Origin: an uncultured bacterium
GTDB lineage: Bacteria > Planctomycetota > Phycisphaerae > Sedimentisphaerales > Anaerobacaceae
Reading direction: 5' to 3'
Length of the DNA: 5,132 nt
Assembly (NCBI GenBank): GCA_913009865.1
Contig: CAJVYK010000134.1
Coordinates: forward strand, 1-5,132
Position numbers and translations under genes: made by a program. The notes beneath the pieces are model-generated. The model did not search any database and was not told the origin of the DNA. It worked only from the letters and a program-made list of their open reading frames with translations. Positions 1 to 4,071 of the stretch are shown one piece after another; within the stretch, counting starts at the first letter, position 1; each line of letters starts with the position of its first letter.

Positions 1-480
1 AGCATTTTTCAACGCCTCAGCGTCAGGGACAACCTCTATGCGATTTTAGAAACGATGTCTATCACCCGCGCCCAGCGCAACCACAAAGCCGATGCGCTCA
101 TTGAGCATTTCGCGCTAAACGAGGTCGCTGACAGCCAGGGCAGATTCTTGTCCGGCGGTGAGCGCAGGAAACTTGAAATCGCCCGTGCTATGATAACCGA
201 CCCTTCATTGATTCTTCTGGACGAGCCGTTTAGCGGCGTTGACCCTATTGCAGTCGAGGATTTGCAGCACGAAATCCGTCGGCTCGTCTCTTCCGGTGTC
301 AGCATTCTTATTACCGACCATAATGTCGAGAGGACGCTGGAAGTTGTTGACAAGGCCTACATTATCGACCACGGCAAGGTGATAGGGGCCGGCTCACCAG
401 CCGAGATTGTCCGCAATGAAACAGTCAAAAAACTTTACCTCGGCAATACTTTCGCCGGCAATGAATTCGACGAAAAATAG
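1..480 (+). CDS. lptB: LptB-like LPS-export ABC transporter ATPase (5' end missing)
   Basis: ATP-binding subunit of the Lpt machine, which extracts lipopolysaccharide from the inner membrane and drives it across the periplasm together with LptF, LptG and LptC; it acts on the cytoplasmic face. The frame is open from base 1 with 159 codons visible. LptB proteins are usually about 240 residues, so roughly 80 N-terminal residues, including the Walker A loop, lie outside the window. The first residues (SIFQRLSV) match the stretch just after the Q-loop. Then come the ABC signature LSGGERR (148-168), Walker B with D-loop LILLDEPFSGVDP (208-246), the switch histidine in ITDHN (His codon 319-321), and the LptB-like tail VKKLYLGNTF. 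The DEPF-GVDPIAV and YLG tail patterns favour LptB over related LivF/LivG ATPases. The ATG at 55 is internal, not a start. def follows 86 bases downstream on the same strand. Confidence 0.9.
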   Translation, partial: SIFQRLSVRDNLYAILETMSITRAQRNHKADALIEHFALNEVADSQGRFLSGGERRKLEIARAMITDPSLILLDEPFSGVDPIAVEDLQHEIRRLVSSGVSILITDHNVERTLEVVDKAYIIDHGKVIGAGSPAEIVRNETVKKLYLGNTFAGNEFDEK

Positions 481-494
481 CGGAGAGCGTTTAG

Positions 495-547
495 CGTATA
501 GTATTTAGCAGGTGGTTTTATCACCGGTTAGCACAGTACGATATACG
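495..547. other. lptB-def gap with small hairpin and inverted hexamers
   Basis: The 86-base gap holds a short hairpin at 511-525, with arms GGTGGT and ATCACC (one G-T wobble) and loop TTT. Outside it, CGTATA (495-500) is inverted as TATACG (542-547). There is no T-run after the hairpin, so it is not a convincing terminator. It may be an RNA structure in the def leader or a small dispersed repeat. Confidence 0.25.
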
Positions 548-566
548 ATTTTTAGAGAAGCGATAA

Positions 567-1085
567 ATGCCGAATATTGATATTAAAAAATGTCGGATTA
601 CGCATTACCCGGCGCAGGTTTTAGCCGGCTGCGCCCGGCCGGTTGAGAAAATAGACGATAATATCCGTCAACTGGTAGAAAAAATGACAGATATTATGCT
701 GGAAAACAAAGGCGTCGGCCTGGCGGCTCCACAGGCGGGCGTGGCGCTTCGGCTCTTTATCATATCACTCGAGCAAACAAAGGAAACCGTCAAAGTTTAT
801 ATAAATCCGACCGTTACCACAACTGGCGAGCTTGACTCAGCGGAGGAAGGGTGTCTGTCGGTGCCGGGCGTTGTAACGAAAGTTCGAAGATACAAAAAAT
901 GTAAAGTTACCGCCACCGACCTCGACGGCAACGAGTTCACCGAGGAAGCTGAAGGGCTTTACGCCAGGGTACTACAGCACGAGTATGACCATATCGAGGG
1001 CTTAACTATTGTCAATCGTATGGGACAGACCGCCAGAATCGTACACCGAAGACGGCTCAAAGCATTGCGAAATGGTAATGGGTAA
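567..1085 (+). CDS. def: Peptide deformylase
   Basis: Metalloenzyme that removes the formyl group from the N-terminal methionine of new proteins as they leave the ribosome. The 172-residue length is normal for the family. All three hallmark motifs are present: GVGLAAPQ (residues 49-56), EGCLSVP (94-100) with metal ligand Cys96, and HEYDH (138-142) with ligands His138 and His142 and catalytic Glu139. The N-terminal part (PVEKIDDNIRQLVEKM) also matches the usual helix. The ATG is supported by a purine-rich AGAGAAG at 554-560, six bases upstream. The tail after the metal site is short and basic. In many bacteria def is followed directly by fmt. Here fmt is 2.0 kb away, behind an opposite-strand ankyrin gene, so the two are unlikely to share a transcript. 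No missing residue suggests an inactive copy. Confidence 0.97.
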   Translation: MPNIDIKKCRITHYPAQVLAGCARPVEKIDDNIRQLVEKMTDIMLENKGVGLAAPQAGVALRLFIISLEQTKETVKVYINPTVTTTGELDSAEEGCLSVPGVVTKVRRYKKCKVTATDLDGNEFTEEAEGLYARVLQHEYDHIEGLTIVNRMGQTARIVHRRRLKALRNGNG

Positions 1086-1099
1086 CCGACATCCTTAAT

Positions 1100-1128
1100 T
1101 AGGGACAGCCCCACAGCCCCTATTTTTT
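1100..1128 (+). terminator. Weak rho-independent terminator after def
   Basis: TAGGG (1100-1104) pairs with CCCTA (1118-1122), directly followed by six T residues (1123-1128). It starts 15 bases after the def stop and is correctly oriented to end def transcripts. The stem is only 5 bp and the 13-base loop is long, so it is weak. The region contains a perfect tandem 8-mer, ACAGCCCC twice (1105-1120); an ancestral single copy would have given a tighter hairpin. Confidence 0.45.
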
Positions 1129-1135
1129 CTACGGA

Positions 1136-2419
1136 CTATATATCTGAACTATGAGTGGGCATCTTCAATTGTCTTCGCTGTAGAATCCATAGGATTACGC
1201 AGCCAAGGATCGCGCTAGGAACAACATCAATAAGAAGCCAATAACTCCAAGCGAAAGACCAGTCTGAAGTAGTATTACCCGAAGCATCTCTATCTACACT
1301 CGTAGCAAGTAAATATACTTTATCTGACGGTGAAATACCCTCGGCATATTTGCTAACATTTGGAGATAGGGTAAAAGAGTACAGTTCATTCTTGCGCCCT
1401 CGCCCAAATACTGGTGCTAATTTCACAATATTTGGCTTTGCAACTATCTTGCCGGTACTGGCAATCATAACTGCACCAGGTTCGCTTGTTGGAAATAAGA
1501 ATATTGTAAAAAGAAAAACTAAACCTGCGAATATCGAGGAGAACGGACCTATGTGAATTCTCTTGTTTTCTTTAGACATATGCCTCATGCGTTTTAAAAA
1601 TATTATTATTCCCCATCCCATCCCAATCGCAATCAAGAAAGCCATAAACCCATAGATATATTTTGAGTTTCCAGAGTATTTTGTCTCCTGCAGTAGATTA
1701 ACAATGTCTACATAACCATTCTTTTTAGCAATTTTTAAAGGCGTCTCACCGGTATTGGTTTCTTTGTTTACATCTGCCCCTGCCGCCAGCAACAACTGAA
1801 CAACTTCCAAATGGCCGAAAAGGGTTGCAATGAAAAGTGGGGTAGCACCGTTTGTTTTATGAACGACATTTATATCGGCTTCAGTATTCAACAATAGTTT
1901 TACAACATTTGTATAACCATTCTGTGATGCAATCCACAAAGAGGTGACACCCTCGTTATCTGGGAAGTTTACATCGGCGTTCGCCGCAAGCAAAGCCTTG
2001 ACAACATCCGCATGCCCATTATTTGATGCCACCCACAAAGGCGTTGCACCCTCGTTATCCGGGGAGTTTACATCGGCGTTCGCCGTAAGTAAAACTTTGA
2101 CAACATCTATATGGCCATTTTGTGACGCAATACACAAAGGCGTTATATGCTTGCTATCTTTGCAATCAACATTGGCTTTAGCTACCAATAAGACCTTGAC
2201 AACATTCGTATGACCATTCTGTGACGCCATATACAAGGCAGTGGCAGCATTTGCAAGTTCGGCGTTCACATTGACACCCTTTAAAAGAAAAGACTGAACG
2301 GCCTTTACGTCTCCCTTGTAAGCAGCTTTAATCATTAATTTTTCATTCTCAGTAGCAGCAAAGACAGGGGAAAGAATAGTAAGAAAAAATAATATACAAC
2401 AGACAATATTTATTCTCAT
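1136..2419 (-). CDS. Exported ankyrin-repeat membrane protein, function unknown
   Basis: A 427-residue protein. Residues 1-21 form a Sec-type signal sequence ending VFA-A. Ankyrin repeats run from about 26 to 246: one degenerate unit, then units with cores at 60, 93, 126, 159, 193 and 226 showing the TPLxxAxxxGH, VVKxLL and ADVN pattern. Spacing is 33 residues, with one extra residue before the unit at 193. After the repeats come a hydrophobic helix (about 254-275), a basic stretch (KRMRHMSKENKR), a second helix (about 293-312), an 80-residue polar segment, and a third helix (about 392-412) followed by QRRQLK. Positive charges suggest the ankyrin domain and the 313-391 segment face the periplasm. 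Ankyrin domains bind proteins, so a scaffold or receptor role is possible, but no enzyme domain is visible and I do not recognise the C-terminal part. The gene lies opposite its neighbours and is more AT-rich. Confidence 0.85.
   Translation of the reverse strand: MRINIVCCILFFLTILSPVFAATENEKLMIKAAYKGDVKAVQSFLLKGVNVNAELANAATALYMASQNGHTNVVKVLLVAKANVDCKDSKHITPLCIASQNGHIDVVKVLLTANADVNSPDNEGATPLWVASNNGHADVVKALLAANADVNFPDNEGVTSLWIASQNGYTNVVKLLLNTEADINVVHKTNGATPLFIATLFGHLEVVQLLLAAGADVNKETNTGETPLKIAKKNGYVDIVNLLQETKYSGNSKYIYGFMAFLIAIGMGWGIIIFLKRMRHMSKENKRIHIGPFSSIFAGLVFLFTIFLFPTSEPGAVMIASTGKIVAKPNIVKLAPVFGRGRKNELYSFTLSPNVSKYAEGISPSDKVYLLATSVDRDASGNTTSDWSFAWSYWLLIDVVPSAILGCVILWILQRRQLKMPTHSSDI
1952..2149 (-). 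repeat. Two near-identical 99-bp units in the ankyrin gene
   Basis: The stretches starting at 1952 and 2051 are offset by exactly 99 bp, one 33-residue ankyrin unit. Over the first 71 bases I count 10 differences, nine of them transitions; similarity drops after that. They encode the DNEGATPLWVAS and DNEGVTSLWIAS units. This level of DNA match, higher than between other units of the gene, points to recent duplication or gene conversion. Confidence 0.75.
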
Positions 2420-2427
2420 AGTAAAAC

Positions 2428-2433
2428 TCTCCT
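2428..2433 (-). promoter_or_regulatory. Shine-Dalgarno site of the ankyrin gene
   Basis: Read on the minus strand this is AGGAGA, eight bases before the ATG at 2419. It is the strongest ribosome-binding site in the window and fixes the start, which also places a proper signal sequence at the N-terminus. I found no convincing -35/-10 pair further upstream. Confidence 0.75.
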
Positions 2434-2530
2434 AACAACTGGTACATAAAACATTGGCAGGCTACTCTGACTTTCCCGTTTTATCCGCGGCAACTTGCCT
2501 TTAGATAAACAATTACGATCTTCAATGCGG

Positions 2531-2565
2531 TCCCGATTAGTCGGGATACTACCCTTAAGGGTAGT
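2531..2565. repeat. Twin adjacent hairpins, one a perfect 18-base palindrome
   Basis: TCCCGATTAGTCGGGA (2531-2546; 6-bp stem, 4-base loop) is followed after one base by ACTACCCTTAAGGGTAGT (2548-2565), a perfect palindrome. Neither is followed by a T-run on either strand, so they are poor terminators. They lie 112-146 bases before the ankyrin start and could be in its leader, act as binding sites for a dimeric regulator, or be dispersed palindromic repeats. Confidence 0.5.
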
Positions 2566-2653
2566 TCGCCTTAATTTGCACGAAGTTTACCCAAAAAAAC
2601 CCTCGTTTGCAACCAAATTAAAACCGTAATTACGCCATATTCCAGCCTATTAG

Positions 2654-2675
2654 CCCGCAGGTCTTGCCCTGCGGG
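2654..2675. repeat. GC-rich hairpin, possible terminator or dispersed palindrome
   Basis: CCCGCAGG (2654-2661) and CCTGCGGG (2668-2675) form a perfect 8-bp stem with loop TCTTGC. On the plus strand it is followed by TTTAATCT, a weak T-tract. It could stop plus-strand transcription, but no plus-strand gene precedes it within 1.5 kb, so a dispersed palindromic repeat is as likely. Confidence 0.4.
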
Positions 2676-2762
2676 TTTAATCTACGTTCTGCGTTCTTAT
2701 CTCTATTGCCGTTGAGGATTCTGTGCAGAAAATAACTGAGGTGCTAAAAGAATGACGGGATA

Positions 2763-2784
2763 GGATAATTAGGGGATAATTAGG
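2763..2784. repeat. Perfect tandem 11-mer GGATAATTAGG x2
   Basis: Two exact head-to-tail copies of GGATAATTAGG, at 2763-2773 and 2774-2784, preceded by a further partial GGATA at 2758-2762. Probably replication slippage or a small repeat remnant; no function is visible. Confidence 0.6.
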
Positions 2785-2976
2785 TGTTCAACCGGAAATC
2801 CACGATAATATATTATACCGAAAAAGAGTGGGAATGTAAAGTTCTTTTTTTCTTCCGGCAATGGACTATTTCCCCTGATTATATTAGAATTTCTATGTAA
2901 GATGTTATTTCTAACTCCGAGCGTATTCGAATTTTAGTGCGCAGTTTTTAATTCAATTGCATAGGAATTTGTGTTT

Positions 2977-3006
2977 TTGACAGAAGAGACAGGATAACAG
3001 GATAAA
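2977..3006 (+). promoter_or_regulatory. Candidate sigma70-type promoter for fmt-rsmB
   Basis: A consensus -35 box TTGACA (2977-2982) is followed after 18 bases by GATAAA (3001-3006), a 4 of 6 match to the -10 box. Transcription would start near 3013, giving a leader of about 75 bases before the fmt ATG. The spacer and -10 lie within the tandem ACAGGATA repeat, so the match could be a by-product of the repeat. It is the best promoter candidate I see before fmt. Confidence 0.3.
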
Positions 3007-3059
3007 GAAGATAAATTCAAAAAGAAATAATTCTGTCTGTCAATCCTGTAATCCTGTCT
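2987..3059. repeat. Inverted repeat with tandem 8-mers in each arm
   Basis: The left arm 2987-3004 contains ACAGGATA twice head to tail (2989-3004). The right arm 3042-3059 contains AATCCTGT twice (3042-3057), the reverse complement of ACAGGATT. The 18-base arms pair at 16 of 18 positions around a 37-base loop. GACAGAAG (2979-2986) outside the left arm and TTCTGTCTGTC (3031-3041) inside the right arm resemble each other in inverted orientation. From memory, ACAGGATT-type tandem strings are common between genes in several bacterial phyla; I could not check this. Confidence 0.65.
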
Positions 3060-3066
3060 AAAAATT

Positions 3067-3079
3067 CCGCCGAAGGCGG
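3067..3079 (+). promoter_or_regulatory. GAA-loop hairpin covering the likely fmt ribosome-binding site
   Basis: CCGCC (3067-3071), loop GAA, GGCGG (3075-3079). The 3' arm lies in AAGGCGG (3073-3079), one mismatch from the ideal AAGGAGG and ten bases before the fmt ATG. If this is the ribosome-binding site, the hairpin would hide it. No better ribosome-binding site is present. Confidence 0.4.
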
Positions 3080-3089
3080 TTAAATTTTT

Positions 3090-4070
3090 ATGAAAATAGT
3101 TTATCTCGGCAGCGGTGAATTCGGTATCGAATGCCTGAAGGCATTAGCTAACTCAAGCTACGGTCTGACGTTTATCGTAACTGCTCCCCCACATCCGGCA
3201 GGCAGGGGCAGAAAAGACAAGCCGACACCGGTGGCCATCTGGGCAAAGAACCATTCGATACCCTTTATCGAAACAGACAACGTAAACGCACCGGAGACAA
3301 TAGACAGGATTGCCGCTTACCAGCCGCAGCTTATTGTAGTAATTGCATTCGGCCAGAAAGTCGGCAATCAACTAATAAATCTGCCGCCCAAAGGCGCTAT
3401 AAACGTCCACGCTTCGCTACTTCCGAAATATCGCGGCGCTGCGCCAATAAACCGGGCGATAATCAACGGCGAAACCCAAACCGGTATCAGTATAATCACG
3501 CTGGCTGAAAAAATGGACGCCGGCGATGTCCTGGCTCAGGCAAAAACCGGTATCGCAACCGACGAGACAGCCGGCCAACTGCACGATAGATTAGCTCAAA
3601 TAGCGGCGCCGCTGCTGCTGAAAACAATAGAGAAAATCGCTGCCGGCACGGTAATCCATACCGCCCAGGACCATTCAAAAGCTACTCTGGCTCCGAAATT
3701 GAAAAAATCAGACGGTTTTCTGGACTTCAGCGAGCCGGCTGGGTCTTTAGTAAGAAAGATATTCGGGCTTTGGCCCTGGCCGGGCGCCTCAGCGATTTAT
3801 GGCCCTTCGGCTTCGCTCAGGGCAGGCCCAAAAGAGACGCAGAAGTCTCTAAGGGTAACCATCGCGAAAGCCAAAGTAGTCGAGACCTCAAATCCAGCTC
3901 GTCTGCCGGCGGGAACGCTCAATGAAAACTTAAACATCATCTGCGGCGAAAACGCTCTGAAGATTATAAAAATCAAGCCGGCCGGCTCGGCACTTATGGA
4001 CTTCAAAGATTTTGTCAACGGCTGGCGAACTGTCCCCGGCGATATTTTTATGAAGATAGCGGACAACTGA
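3090..4070 (+). CDS. fmt: Methionyl-tRNA formyltransferase
   Basis: Cytosolic enzyme that transfers a formyl group from 10-formyltetrahydrofolate to initiator methionyl-tRNA; the counterpart of Def. It has 326 residues, within the family range. The N-terminal Rossmann domain (about 1-190) starts MKIVYLGSGEFG and holds the PAGRGRK folate-site loop (36-42) and the signature NVHASLLPKYRGAAPI (105-120). The catalytic triad is Asn105, His107 and Asp143 (in MDAGD), by analogy with the E. coli enzyme. The C-terminal tRNA-binding domain follows (about 205-320), with the WPWPGA motif at 228-233 and a PAGSALMDFKDFVNG segment near the end. An in-frame TAA at 3081-3083 makes the ATG at 3090 the first possible start. 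Residues 238-245 look like an inserted repeat, described separately. The stop is one base before the rsmB ATG, implying one transcript and coupled translation. Confidence 0.96.
   Translation: MKIVYLGSGEFGIECLKALANSSYGLTFIVTAPPHPAGRGRKDKPTPVAIWAKNHSIPFIETDNVNAPETIDRIAAYQPQLIVVIAFGQKVGNQLINLPPKGAINVHASLLPKYRGAAPINRAIINGETQTGISIITLAEKMDAGDVLAQAKTGIATDETAGQLHDRLAQIAAPLLLKTIEKIAAGTVIHTAQDHSKATLAPKLKKSDGFLDFSEPAGSLVRKIFGLWPWPGASAIYGPSASLRAGPKETQKSLRVTIAKAKVVETSNPARLPAGTLNENLNIICGENALKIIKIKPAGSALMDFKDFVNGWRTVPGDIFMKIADN
3801..3829 (+). repeat. In-frame 24-base repeat-like insert within fmt
   Basis: GGCCC occurs at 3801-3805 and again at 3825-3829, bracketing a segment with TTCGGCTTCGCTCAGGGCA. Removing 24 bases joins IYG directly to PKETQKS and keeps the frame. 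The insert adds eight residues (GPSASLRA, 238-245) in a region of the C-terminal domain where E. coli Fmt, aligned by eye, is shorter. GCCCT (3802-3806) can pair with AGGGC (3819-3823). From memory, strings like CTTCGCTCAGGGCAGG are abundant dispersed repeats in environmental bacterial genomes; I could not check this. Confidence 0.55.
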
Positions 4071-4071
4071 G

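Larger units (their letters stand above)
2420..3089. other. Repeat-rich non-coding spacer between ankyrin gene and fmt
   Basis: About 670 bases with stops in all frames and no credible gene or tRNA. It separates two divergently transcribed genes, so it must hold both promoters unless transcription enters from outside. It is AT-rich and carries a run of mini-elements: the palindrome GGCAACTTGCC (2489-2499), twin hairpins (2531-2565), a GC-rich hairpin (2654-2675), a tandem 11-mer (2763-2784), an inverted pair of tandem 8-mers (2987-3059) and a hairpin against the fmt start (3067-3079). Positions 2790-2970 hold only AT-rich sequence in which I see no structure. This looks like a landing zone for small dispersed repeats. 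Confidence 0.6.

Noticed and set aside
55..480. A short separate ATPase gene starting at the ATG at 55
   Set aside because: The frame is open to base 1 and the residues before the ATG continue the LptB family match, so the gene is cut by the window edge.
1952..2149. CRISPR-like regular repeats
   Set aside because: The 99-bp period equals one ankyrin unit, the copies are coding and there are no unique spacers. The 8-mer and 11-mer tandems in the spacer are also far too short.
1944..2213. Plus-strand open frames within the ankyrin gene (1350-1556 and 1944-2213)
   Set aside because: They are antisense to a well-supported ankyrin gene with signal sequence and strong ribosome-binding site; their periodic sequence only mirrors the ankyrin repeats.
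1096..2774. Direct repeat TAATTAGGG at 1096-1104 and 2766-2774 as target-site duplication of the inserted block
   Set aside because: A 9-base match of this composition is expected several times by chance in 5 kb, and the right copy lies 300 bases inside the block.
2420..3089. A tRNA, riboswitch or small protein gene in the long spacer
   Set aside because: I found no cloverleaf, no recognised riboswitch core and no open frame with a ribosome-binding site; only short palindromes and tandem repeats are present.
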